Source of the DNA: Desmodus rotundus
Taxonomy: Eukaryota > Chordata > Mammalia > Chiroptera > Phyllostomidae
Assembly: GCF_022682495.2 (NCBI RefSeq)
Contig: NW_026527299.1
Coordinates: forward strand, 18,932-82,931
Reading direction: 5' to 3'
Length of the DNA: 64,000 nucleotides
The notes beneath the pieces were generated by a model. That model saw nothing but the letters and a program-made list of their open reading frames with translations. It was not told the DNA's origin and did not search any database. Of this stretch, positions 8,124 through 19,961 are shown one piece after another. Every line of letters begins with the position of its first letter. Position 1 is the first letter of the stretch. Made by a program: the position numbers and the translations under genes.

Positions 8124-10097
8124 CCCCCTGTTCTTCCATCCGTAAAGGGGTCCCCCTTTACGGATGGAAGAACAGGGGGGAGGCGCCCAGGAGATGGCTT
8201 TTGTCCGAGCCGCGGCTGGGTGGTTTTCGGGCCAAGAGGCGGGGCCGCGCAGGCGCAAGCAGGCCCCCCCACCACAAGCATCCCTCCGGGCAACGTGCCC
8301 CCCCCGCCCCGCCTTGAGATATCAGGCCAGGTTCACAGGGTCCCTGGGCTGGTGTCAGAGTTAACGGATGCCCTCCCTGCCACCCAGAGGACCGTGCGTT
8401 TTCCCGTGGACCACACTTCCCAGCAGCCCTCCCACCCCCGCAGAGGCAGAGTGCCAGGGAAGAACTAGGGGCCTGGGGCCGGCAAGAGGGGCCGGCCACG
8501 GTTCCGCGCCAGGTGGAGCGGGTCCCGGCCGGCGGGCGGGCGGGCGGGCGGGCGGGACCCTCGTCCACGGACCGGTTCTCCCGAGGGGCGTCTGGCCTGT
8601 GCCCCGCCTGGGAGGCTAACAGCCTAGCTTCGCCTGCAACGCCCCCACCCTGCCGCAAGGCGGCAGACTTGGACCCAGCCGCTTCAACCCTCCAGTCCCT
8701 GCTGAACCACCCAAAAATGGAGTGTGACCGCTGCGACCTCAGTCCCCCAGAGCTCGAACCCCCACCTCTGTGAGGGAATGGGCGGCCTCCTGTCCTTGGC
8801 GTCCGCAACAGGCATTCACCTGCGGTGAACCTGGGCCTCGGGCGAGCAGGGCCAGGCCCCATGGTAGGAGCCCCGGGGGAGGCAATGGCAGCCTCTGCGG
8901 CCAGGCCTCGGGCTCTCCCCGGGGCTCTCTCGGGGCACGGGCACCCTCTCTCGCCTAGAGAGTGCCCACGCCGTCCCTTGACCCCCGCGAGACACCTGCT
9001 TCCCGTGATAAGAGGCCCCCTGCCTCCATGGAGCTTGGAACTCTGGGGCCGGGCTGCGGGTCACTGGGCTAAGTGGCTGGAAACGCGCAGACCCCTCCGT
9101 CCCGACCGCCCCACTGCGAAGATCCCCCTGTTCTTCCATCCGTAAGGGGGTCGCCCCTTACGGATGGAAGAACAGGGGGGAGGCCCCCAGGAGATGGCAT
9201 TTGGCAGAGCCGCAGCTGGCCCGTTTCGGGCCAAGACGCGGGACCCGGCAGGTAGAGGGCAGGCAGCCCCACCAGGAGCCTCCCTCGGGGCAACGGGCCC
9301 CACCCTGGACATATCAGGCCTGCTTCACAGGGTCCCTGGGGTCCTGTCCGTGGAACTGGAAGCTCTCCCCGCCACCCAGAGGTCCGTTCCTTTTCCCGTG
9401 GACCACACTTGCCAGCGCGTCTCCCACCCCGGCAGAGGCAGAGTGCCAGGGAAGAACTAGGGACCCGGGGCCTGGATGAGGTGCGCGCCCGGGTTCCGCG
9501 CCTGGTGGGCAGGGGCCCGGGCGGGCCGGACCCACGCCCAGGGACCCCGTCTCCCGGGGGGCCTCGGGCCTGAGACCTGCCTGGGGGGCTAAGAGTCTTT
9601 CTTGGCTCCGAAGGCCCCACCCTGCCCCGAGGCGGCAAACCTGCACCGAGACGCATCTACTCTCTAAAGTCTGGGCTGGACTTCCAGAGAAGGGACTGTG
9701 TCCGCTGGGACCCGGGTCCCACAGAGCTCGAACCCCCCTCCCCGTGAAGGCATCCGCGGCCTGTGGTCCTTGGTGTCCGCAAAAGGCATTCACCTGCGGA
9801 GAACCTGGGCCCAGGTGAGCGGGACCAGGCCCCACGGCAGGAGCACCTAGGGAGGCCACCGGAGCCACGGGGGCCAGGGCTGGGCATTTTCCCGGGTGCT
9901 CTCTCGGGTCCCGGGCGCCCTCTCCCGCCCGGGGAGTGCCCACGCCGTCCCTTGACCCCCGCAGGACGCCTGCATCCCGCCATAAGCGGCCCACCTCCTC
10001 CATGGAGCACGGACACGGGGGGCCGGGGTGCGAGCAACTGGCCTACGTGGCGGCAAACCCGCAGACCCCTCCGTCCCGTCCCCGCCACTGCGAAGAT
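8124..10097. repeat. HOR unit 5 (1,974 bp)
   Basis: It has 8 C, six CGGG, GGGGCGTC, AGTCCCTG, AACCTGC, TG and 'AC'. I see no private change. It can serve as the consensus of the unit 2-7 block. B palindrome at 9124. Confidence 0.94.
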
Positions 10098-12071
10098 CCC
10101 CCTGTTCTTCCATCCGTAAAGGGGTCCCCCTTTACGGATGGAAGAACAGGGGGGAGGCGCCCAGGAGATGGCTTTTGTCCGAGCCGCGGCTGGGTGGTTT
10201 TCGGGCCAAGAGGCGGGGCCGCGCAGGCGCAAGCAGGCCCCCCCACCACAAGCATCCCTCCGGGCAACGTGCCCCCCCCGCCCCGCCTTGAGATATCAGG
10301 CCAGGTTCACAGGGTCCCTGGGCTGGTGTCAGAGTTAACGGATGCCCTCCCTGCCACCCAGAGGACCGTGCGTTTTCCCGTGGACCACACTTCCCAGCAG
10401 CCCTCCCACCCCCGCAGAGGCAGAGTGCCAGGGAAGAACTAGGGGCCTGGGGCCGGCAAGAGGGGCCGGCCACGGTTCCGCGCCAGGTGGAGCGGGTCCC
10501 GGCCGGCGGGCGGGCGGGCGGGCGGGCGGGACCCTCGTCCACGGACCGGTTCTCCCGAGGGGCGTCTGGCCTGTGCCCCGCCTGGGAGGCTAACAGCCTA
10601 GCTTCGCCTGCAACGCCCCCACCCTGCCGCAAGGCGGCAGACTTGGACCCAGCCGCTTCAACCCTCCAGTCCCTGCTGAATCACCCAAAAATGGAGTGTG
10701 ACCGCTGCGACCTCAGTCCCCCAGAGCTCGAACCCCCACCTCTGTGAGGGAATGGGCGGCCTCCTGTCCTTGGCGTCCGCAACAGGCATTCACCTGCGGT
10801 GAACCTGGGCCTCGGGCGAGCAGGGCCAGGCCCCATGGTAGGAGCCCCGGGGGAGGCAATGGCAGCCTCTGCGGCCAGGCCTCGGGCTCTCCCTGGGGCT
10901 CTCTCGGGGCACGGGCACCCTCTCTCGCCTAGAGAGTGCCCACGCCGTCCCTTGACCCCCGCGAGACACCTGCTTCCCGTGATAAGAGGCCCCCTGCCTC
11001 CATGGAGCTTGGAACTCTGGGGCCGGGCTGCGGGTCACTGGGCTAAGTGGCTGGAAACGCGCAGACCCCTCCGTCCCGACCGCCCCACTGCGAAGATCCC
11101 CCTGTTCTTCCATCCGTAAGGGGGTCGCCCCTTACGGATGGAAGAACAGGGGGGAGGCCCCCAGGAGATGGCATTTGGCAGAGCCGCAGCTGGCCCGTTT
11201 CGGGCCAAGACGCGGGACCCGGCAGGTAGAGGGCAGGCAGCCCCACCAGGAGCCTCCCTCGGGGCAACGGGCCCCACCCTGGACATATCAGGCCTGCTTC
11301 ACAGGGTCCCTGGGGTCCTGTCCGTGGAACTGGAAGCTCTCCCCGCCACCCAGAGGTCCGTTCCTTTTCCCGTGGACCACACTTGCCAGCGCGTCTCCCA
11401 CCCCGGCAGAGGCAGAGTGCCAGGGAAGAACTAGGGACCCGGGGCCTGGATGAGGTGCGCGCCCGGGTTCCGCGCCTGGTGGGCAGGGGCACGGGCGGGC
11501 CGGACCCACGCCCAGGGACCCCGTCTCCCGGGGGGCCTCGGGCCTGAGACCTGCCTGGGGGGCTAAGAGTCTTTCTTGGCTCCGAAGGCCCCACCCTGCC
11601 CCGAGGCGGCAAACCTGCACCGAGACGCATCTACTCTCTAAAGTCTGGGCTGGACTTCCAGAGAAGGGACTGTGTCCGCTGGGACCCGGGTCCCACAGAG
11701 CTCGAACCCCCCTCCCCGTGAAGGCATCCGCGGCCTGTGGTCCTTGGTGTCCGCAAAAGGCATTCACCTGCGGAGAACCTGGGCCCAGGTGAGCGGGACC
11801 AGGCCCCACGGCAGGAGCACCTAGGGAGGCCACCGGAGCCACGGGGGCCAGGGCTGGGCACTTTCCCGGGTGCTCTCTCGGGTCCCGGGCGCCCTCTCCC
11901 GCCCGGGGAGTGCCCACGCCGTCCCTTGACCCCCGCAGGACGCCTGCATCCCGCCATAAGCGGCCCACCTCCTCCATGGAGCACGGACACGGGGGGCCGG
12001 GGTGCGAGCAACTGGCCTACGTGGCGGCAAACCCGCAGACCCCTCCGTCCCGTCCCCGCCACTGCGAAGAT
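10098..12071. repeat. HOR unit 6 (1,974 bp)
   Basis: Block markers are as unit 5. Private substitutions are CTGAATCACC near 10680, a CpG transition to CCCTGGGG at 10894, and GGGGCACGGG near 11489. CACTTTCCC near 11860 is shared with unit 4. B palindrome at 11098. Confidence 0.94.
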
Positions 12072-14046
12072 CCCCCTGTTCTTCCATCCGTAAAGGGGTC
12101 CCCCTTTACGGATGGAAGAACAGGGGGGAGGCGCCCAGGAGATGGCTTTTGTCCGAGCCGCGGCTGGGTGGTTTTCGGGCCAAGAGGCGGGGCCGCGCAG
12201 GCGCAAGCAGGCCCCCCCACCACAAGCATCCCTCCGGGCAACGAGCCCCCCCCCGCCCCGCCTTGAGATATCAGGCCAGGTTCACAGGGTCCCTGGGCTG
12301 GTGTCAGAGTTAACGGATGCCCTCCCTGCCACCCAGAGGACCGTGCGTTTTCCCGTGGACCACACTTCCCAGCAGCCCTCCCACCCCCGCAGAGGCAGAG
12401 TGCCAGGGAAGAACTAGGGGCCTGGGGCCGGCAAGAGGGGCCGGCCACGGTTCCGCGCCAGGTGGAGCGGGTCCCGGCCGGCGGGCGGGCGGGCGGGCGG
12501 GCGGGACCCTCGTCCACGGACCGGTTCTCCCGAGGGGCGTCTGGCCTGTGCCCCGCCTGGGAGGCTAACAGCCTAGCTTCGCCTGCAACGCCCCCACCCT
12601 GCCACAAGGCGGCAGACTTGGACCCAGCCGCTTCAACCCTCCAGTCCCTGCTGAACCACCCAAAAATGGAGTGTGACCGCTGCGACCTCAGTCCCCCAGA
12701 GCTCGAACCCCCACCTCTGTGAGGGAATGGGCGGCCTCCTGTCCTTGGCGTCCGCAACAGGCATTCACCTGCGGTGAACCTGGGCCTCGGGCGAGCAGGG
12801 CCAGGCCCCATGGTAGGAGCCCCGGGGGAGGCAATGGCAGCCTCTGCGGCCAGGCCTCGGGCTCTCCCCGGGGCTCTCTCGGGGCACGGGCACCCTCTCT
12901 CGCCTAGAGAGTGCCCACGCCGTCCCTTGACCCCCGCGAGACACCTGCTTCCCGTGATAAGAGGCCCCCTGCCTCCATGGAGCTTGGAACTCTGGGGCCG
13001 GGCTGCGGGTCACTGGGCTAAGTGGCTGGAAACGCGCAGACCCCTCCGTCCCGACCGCCCCACTGCGAAGATCCCCCTGTTCTTCCATCCGTAAGGGGGT
13101 CGCCCCTTACGGATGGAAGAACAGGGGGGAGGCCCCCAGGAGATGGCATTTGGCAGAGCCGCAGCTGGCCCGTTTCGGGCCAAGACGCGGGACCCGGCAG
13201 GTAGAGGGCAGGCAGCCCCACCAGGAGCCTCCCTCGGGGCAACGGGCCCCACCCTGGACATATCAGGCCTGCTTCACAGGGTCCCTGGGGTCCTGTCCGT
13301 GGAACTGGAAGCTCTCCCCGCCACCCAGAGGTCCGTTCCTTTTCCCGTGGACCACACTTGCCAGCGCGTCTCCCACCCCGGCAGAGGCAGAGTGCCAGGG
13401 AAGAACTAGGGACCCGGGGCCTGGATGAGGTGCGCGCCCGGGTTCCGCGCCTGGTGGGCAGGGGCCCGGGCGGGCCGGACCCACGCCCAGGGACCCCGTC
13501 TCCCGGGGGGCCTCGGGCCTGAGACCTGCCTGGGGGGCTAAGAGTCTTTCTTGGCTCCGAAGGCCCCACCTTGCCTCGAGGCGGCAAACCTGCACCGAGA
13601 CGCATCTACTCTCTAAAGTCTGGGCTGGACTTCCAGAGAAGGGACTGTGTCCGCTGGGACCCGGGTCCCACAGAGCTCGAACCCCCCTCCCCGTGAAGGC
13701 ATCCGCGGCCTGTGGTCCTTGGTGTCCGCAAAAGGCATTCACCTGCGGAGAACCTGGGCCCAGGTGAGCGGGACCAGGCCCCACGGCAGGAGCACCTAGG
13801 GAGGCCACCGGAGCCACGGGGGCCAGGGCTGGGCATTTTCCCGGGTGCTCTCTCGGGTCCCGGGCGCCCTCTCCCGCCCGGGGAGTGCCCACGCCGTCCC
13901 TTGACCCCCGCAGGACGCCTGCATCCCGCCATAAGCGGCCCACCTCCTCCATGGAGCACGGACACGGGGGGCCGGGGTGCGAGCAACTGGCCTACGTGGC
14001 GGCAAACCCGCAGACCCCTCCGTCCCGTCCCCGCCACTGCGAAGAT
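12072..14046. repeat. HOR unit 7 (1,975 bp, the longest)
   Basis: It has 9 C preceded by ACGAGC instead of ACGTGC (near 12244), six CGGG, GGGGCGTC, the CCACAAGG change at 12604 shared with unit 2, AACCTGC, TG and 'AC'. TTGCCTCGAGG near 13571 is private. Last unit of the AACCTGC block. B palindrome at 13073. Confidence 0.94.
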
Positions 14047-16018
14047 CCCCCTGTTCTTCCATCCGTAAAGGGGTCCCCCTTTACGGATGGAAGAACAGGG
14101 GGGAGGCGCCCAGGAGATGGCTTTTGTCCGAGCCGCGGCTGGGTGGTTTTCGGGCCAAGAGGCGGGGCCGCGCAGGCGCAAGCAGGCCCCCCCACCACAA
14201 GCATCCCTCCGGGCAACGTGCCCCCCCCGCCCCGCCTTGAGATATCAGGCCAGGTTCACAGGGTCCCTGGGCTGGTGTCAGAGTTAACGGATGCCCTCCC
14301 TGCCACCCAGAGGACCGTGCGTTTTCCCGTGGAACACACTTCCCAGCAGCCCTCCCACCCCCGCAGAGGCAGAGTGCCAGGGAAGAACTAGGGGCCTGGG
14401 GCCGGCAAGAGGGGCCGGCCACGGTTCCGCGCCAGGTGGAGCGGGTCCCGGCCGGCGGGCGGGCGGGCGGGCGGGCGGGACCCTCGTCCACGGACCGGTT
14501 CTCCCGAGGGGAGTATGGCCTGTGCCCCGCCTGGGAGGCTAACAGCCTAGCTTCGCCTGCAACGCCCCCACCCTGCCGCAAGGCAGCAGACTGGGACCCA
14601 GCCGCTTCAACCCTCCAGTCCCTGCTGAACCACCCAAAAATGGAGTGTGACCGCTGCGACCTCAGTCCCCCAGAGCTCGAACCCCCACCTCTGTGAGGGA
14701 ATGGGCGGCCTCCTGTCCTTGGCGTCCGCAACAGGCATTCACCTGCGGTGAACCTGGGCCTCGGGCGAGCAGGGCCAGGCCCCATGGTAGGAGCCCCGGG
14801 GGAGGCAATGGCAGCCTCTGCGGCCAGGCCTCGGGCTCTCCCCGGGGCTCTCTCGGGGCACGGGCACCCTCTCTCGCCTAGAGAGTGCCCACGCCGTCCC
14901 TTGACCCCCACGAGACACCTGCTTCCCGTGATAAGAGGCCCCCTGCCTCCATGGAGCTTGGAACACTGGGGCCGGGCTGCGGGTCACTGGGCTAAGTGGC
15001 TGGAAACGCGCAGACCCCTCCGTCCCGACCGCCCCACTGCGAAGATCCCCCTGTTCTTCCATCCGTAAGGGGGTCGCCCCTTACGGATGGAAGAACAGGG
15101 GGGAGGCCCCCAGGAGATGGCATTTGGCAGAGCCGCAGCTGGCCCGTTTCGGGCCAAGACGCGGGACCCGGCAGGTAGAGGGCAGGCAGCCCCACCAGGA
15201 GCCTCCCTCGGGGCAACGGGCCCCACCCTGGACATATCAGGCCTGCTTCACAGGGTCCCTGGGGTCCTGTCCGTGGAACTGGAAGCTCTCCCCGTCACCC
15301 AGAGGTCCGTTCCTTTTCCCGTGGACCACACTTGCCAGCGCGTCTCCCACCCCGGCAGAGGCAGAGTGCCAGGGAAGAACTAGGGACCCGGGGCCTGGAT
15401 GAGGTGCGCGCCCGGGTTCCGCGCCTGGTGGGCAGGGGCCCGGGCGGGCCGGACCCACGCCCAGGGACCCCGTCTCCCGGGGGGCCTCGGGCCTGAGACC
15501 TGCCTGGGGGGCTAAGAGTCTTTCTTGGCTCCGAAGGCCCCACCCTGCCCCGAGGCGGCAAACGTGCACCGAGACGCATCTACTCTCTAAAGTCTGGGCT
15601 GGACTTCCAGAGAAGGGACTGTGTCCGCTGGGACCCGGGTCCCACAGAGCTCGAACCCCCCTCCCCGTGAAGGCATCCGCGGCCTGCTGTCCTTGGTGTC
15701 CGCAAAAGGCATTCACCTGCGGAGAACCTGGGCCCAGGTGAGCGGGACCAGGCCCCACGGCAGGAGCCTAGGGAGGCCACCGGAGCCACGGGGGCCAGGG
15801 CTGGGCATTTTCCCGGGTGCTCTCTCGGGTCCCGGGCGCCCTCTCCCGCCCGGGGAGTGCCCACGCCGTCCCTTGACCCCCGCAGGACGCCTGCATCCCG
15901 CCATAAGCGGCCCACCTCCTCCATGGAGCACGGACACGGGGGGCCGGGGTGCGAGCAACTGGCCTACGTGGCGGCAAACCCGCAGACCCCTCCGTCCCGT
16001 CCCCGCCACTGCGAAGAT
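14047..16018. repeat. HOR unit 8 (1,972 bp, unusually substituted)
   Basis: Base markers are 8 C, six CGGG, AACGTGC, CT and no 'AC'. It carries many changes: GTGGAACAC near 14332, GGAGTATGG near 14515, AAGGCAGCAGACTGGG near 14585, CCCCACGAG at 14910, GGAACACTGG near 14964, and CCCGTCACCC near 15295. GGAACACTGG is shared only with unit 23. B palindrome at 15047. Confidence 0.94.
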
Positions 16019-17990
16019 CCCCCTGTTCTTCCATCCGTAAAGGGGTCCCCCTTTACGGATGGAAGAACAGGGGGGAGGCGCCCAGGAGATGGCTTTTGTC
16101 CGAGCCGCGGCTGGGTGGTTTTCGGGCCAAGAGGCGGGGCCGCGCAGGCGCAAGCAGGCCCCCCCACCACAAGCATCCCTCCGGGCAACGTGCCCCCCCC
16201 GCCCCGCCTTGAGATATCAGGCCAGGTTCACAGGGTCCCTGGGCTGGTGTCAGAGTTAACGGATGCCCTCCCTGCCACCCAGAGGACCGTGCGTTTTCCC
16301 GTGGACCACACTTCCCAGCAGCCCTCCCACCCCCGCAGAGGCAGAGTGCCAGGGAAGAACTAGGGGCCTGGGGCCGGCAAGAGGGGCCGGCCACGGTTCC
16401 GCGCCAGGTGGAGCGGGTCCCGGCCGGCGGGCGGGCGGGCGGGCGGGCGGGACCCTCGTCCACGGACCGGTTCTCCCGAGGGGCGTCTGGCCTGTGCCCC
16501 GCCTGGGAGGCTAACAGCCTAGCTTCGCCTGCAACGCCCCCACCCTGCCGCAAGGCGGCAGACTTGGACCCAGCCGCTTCAACCCTCCAGTCCCTGCTGA
16601 ACCACCCAAAAATGGAGTGTGACCGCTGCGACCTCAGTCCCCCAGAGCTCGAACCCCCACCTCTGTGAGGGAATGGGCGGCCTCCTGTCCTTGGCGTCCG
16701 CAACAGGCATTCACCTGCGGTGAACCTGGGCCTCGGGCGAGCAGGGCCAGGCCCCATGGTAGGAGCCCCGGGGGAGGCAATGGCAGCCTCTGCGGCCAGG
16801 CCTCGGGCTCTCCCCGGGGCTCTCTCGGGGCACGGGCACCCTCTCTCGCCTAGAGAGTGCCCACGCCGTCCCTTGACCCCCGCGAGACACCTGCTTCCCG
16901 TGATAAGAGGCCCCCTGCCTCCATGGAGCTTGGAACTCTGGGGCCGGGCTGCGGGTCACTGGGCTAAGTGGCTGGAAACGCGCAGACCCCTCCGTCCCGA
17001 CCGCCCCACTGCGAAGATCCCCCTGTTCTTCCATCCGTAAGGGGGTCGCCCCTTACGGATGGAAGAACAGGGGGGAGGCCCCCAGGAGATGGCATTTGGC
17101 AGAGCCGCAGCTGGCCCGTTTCGGGCCAAGACGCGGGACCCGGCAGGTAGAGGGCAGGCAGCCCCACCAGGAGCCTCCCTCGGGGCAACGGGCCCCACCC
17201 TGGACATATCAGGCCTGCTTCACAGGGTCCCTGGGGTCCTGTCCGTGGAACTGGAAGCTCTCCCCGCCACCCAGAGGTCCGTTCCTTTTCCCGTGGACCA
17301 CACTTGCCAGCGCGTCTCCCACCCCGGCAGAGGCAGAGTGCCAGGGAAGAACTAGGGACCCGGGGCCTGGATGAGGTGCGCGCCCGGGTTCCGCGCCTGG
17401 TGGGCAGGGGCCCGGGCGGGCCGGACCCACGCCCAGGGACCCCGTCTCCCGGGGGGCCTCGGGCCTGAGACCTGCCTGGGGGGCTAAGAGTCTTTCTTGG
17501 CTCCGAAGGCCCCACCCTGCCCCGAGGCGGCAAACGTGCACCGAGACGCATCTACTCTCTAAAGTCTGGGCTGGACTTCCAGAGAAGGGACTGTGTCCGC
17601 TGGGACCCGGGTCCCACAGAGCTCGAACCCCCCTCCCCGTGAAGGCATCCGCGGCCTGTGGTCCTTGGTGTCCGCAAAAGGCATTCACCTGCGGAGAACC
17701 TGGGCCCAGGTGAGCGGGACCAGGCCCCACGGCAGGAGCCTAGGGAGGCCACCGGAGCCACGGGGGCCAGGGCTGGGCATTTTCCCGGGTGCTCTCTCGG
17801 GTCCCGGGCGCCCTCTCCCGCCCGGGGAGTGCCCACGCCGTCCCTTGACCCCCGCAGGACGCCTGCATCCCGCCATAAGCGGCCCACCTCCTCCATGGAG
17901 CACGGACACGGGGGGCCGGGGTGCGAGCAACTGGCCTACGTGGCGGCAAACCCGCAGACCCCTCCGTCCCGTCCCCGCCACTGCGAAGAT
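16019..17990. repeat. HOR unit 9 (1,972 bp)
   Basis: It has 8 C, six CGGG, GGGGCGTC, AGTCCCTG, AACGTGC, TG and no 'AC'. The same marker set recurs in unit 18. B palindrome at 17019. Confidence 0.94.
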
Positions 17991-19961
17991 CCCCCTGTTC
18001 TTCCATCCGTAAAGGGGTCCCCCTTTACGGATGGAAGAACAGGGGGGAGGCGCCCAGGAGATGGCTTTTGTCCGAGCCGCGGCTGGGTGGTTTTCGGGCC
18101 AAGAGGCGGGGCCGCGCAGGCGCAAGCAGGCCCCCCCACCACAAGCATCCCTCCGGGCAACGTGCCCCCCCCCGCCCCGCCTTGAGATATCAGGCCAGGT
18201 TCACAGGGTCCCTGGGCTGGTGTCAGAGTTAACGGATGCCCTCCCTGCCACCCAGAGGACCGTGCGTTTTCCCGTGGACCACACTTCCCAGCAGCCCTCC
18301 CACCCCCGCAGAGGCAGAGTGCCAGGGAAGAACTAGGGGCCTGGGGCCGGCAAGAGGGGCCGGCCACGGTTCCGCGCCAGGTGGAGCGGGTCCCGGCCGG
18401 CGGGCGGGCGGGCGGGCGGGACCCTCGTCCACGGACCGGTTCTCCCGAGGGGAGTCTGGCCTGTGCCCCGCCTGGGAGGCTAACAGCCTAGCTTCGCCTG
18501 CAACGCCCCCACCCTGCCGCAAGGCGGCAGACTTGGACCCAGCCGCTTCAACCCTCCAGTCTCTGCTGAACCACCCAAAAATGGAGTGTGACCGCTGCGA
18601 CCTCAGTCCCCCAGAGCTCGAACCCCCACCTCTGTGAGGGAATGGGCGGCCTCCTGTCCTTGGCGTCCGCAACAGGCATTCACCTGCGGTGAACCTGGGC
18701 CTCGGGCGAGCAGGGCCAGGCCCCATGGTAGGAGCCCCGGGGGAGGCAATGGCAGCCTCTGCGGCCAGGCCTCGGGCTCTCCCCGGGGCTCTCTCGGGGC
18801 ACGGGCACCCTCTCTCGCCTAGAGAGTGCCCACGCCGTCCCTTGACCCCCGCGAGACACCTGCTTCCCGTGATAAGAGGCCCCCTGCCTCCATGGAGCTT
18901 GGAACTCTGGGGCCGGGCTGCGGGTCACTGGGCTAAGTGGCTGGAAACGCGCAGACCCCTCCGTCCCGACCGCCCCACTGCGAAGATCCCCCTGTTCTTC
19001 CATCCGTAAGGGGGTCGCCCCTTACGGATGGAAGAACAGGGGGGAGGCCCCCAGGAGATGGCATTTGGCAGAGCCGCAGCTGGCCCGTTTCGGGCCAAGA
19101 CGCGGGACCCGGCAGGTAGAGGGCAGGCAGCCCCACCAGGAGCCTCCCTCGGGGCAACGGGCCCCACCCTGGACATATCAGGCCTGCTTCACAGGGTCCC
19201 TGGGGTCCTGTCCGTGGAACTGGAAGCTCTCCCCGCCACCCAGAGGTCCGTTCCTTTTCCCGTGGACCACACTTGCCAGCGCGTCTCCCACCCCGGCAGA
19301 GGCAGAGTGCCAGGGAAGAACTAGGGACCCGGGGCCTGGATGAGGTGCGCGCCCGGGTTCCGCGCCTGGTGGGCAGGGGCCCGGGCGGGCCGGACCCACG
19401 CCCAGGGACCCCGTCTCCCGGGGGGCCTCGGGCCTGAGACCTGCCTGGGGGGCTAAGAGTCTTTCTTGGCTCCGAAGGCCCCACCCTGCCCCGAGGCGGC
19501 AAACGTGCACCGAGACGCATCTACTCTCTAAAGTCTGGGCTGGACTTCCAGAGAAGGGACTGTGTCCGCTGGGACCCGGGTCCCACAGAGCTCGAACCCC
19601 CCTCCCCGTGAAGGCATCCGCGGCCTGTGGTCCTTGGTGTCCGCAAAAGGCATTCACCTGCGGAGAACCTGGGCCCAGGTGAGCGGGACCAGGCCCCACG
19701 GCAGGAGCACCTAGGGAGGCCACCGGAGCCACGGGGGCCAGGGCTGGGCATTTTCCCGGGTGCTCTCTCGGGTCCCGGGCGCCCTCTCCCGCCCGGGGAG
19801 TGCCCACGCCGTCCCTTGACCCCCGCAGGACGCCTGCATCCCGCCATAAGCGGCCCACCTCCTCCATGGAGCACGGACACGGGGGGCCGGGGTGCGAGCA
19901 ACTGGCCTACGTGGCGGCAAACCCGCAGACCCCTCCGTCCCGTCCCCGCCACTGCGAAGAT
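17991..19961. repeat. HOR unit 10 (1,971 bp)
   Basis: It has 9 C, five CGGG, GGGGAGTC, AGTCTCTG, AACGTGC, TG and 'AC'. It is the first unit of the five-CGGG class and the only one seen with 9 C, five CGGG and 'AC' together. B palindrome at 18988. Confidence 0.94.
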
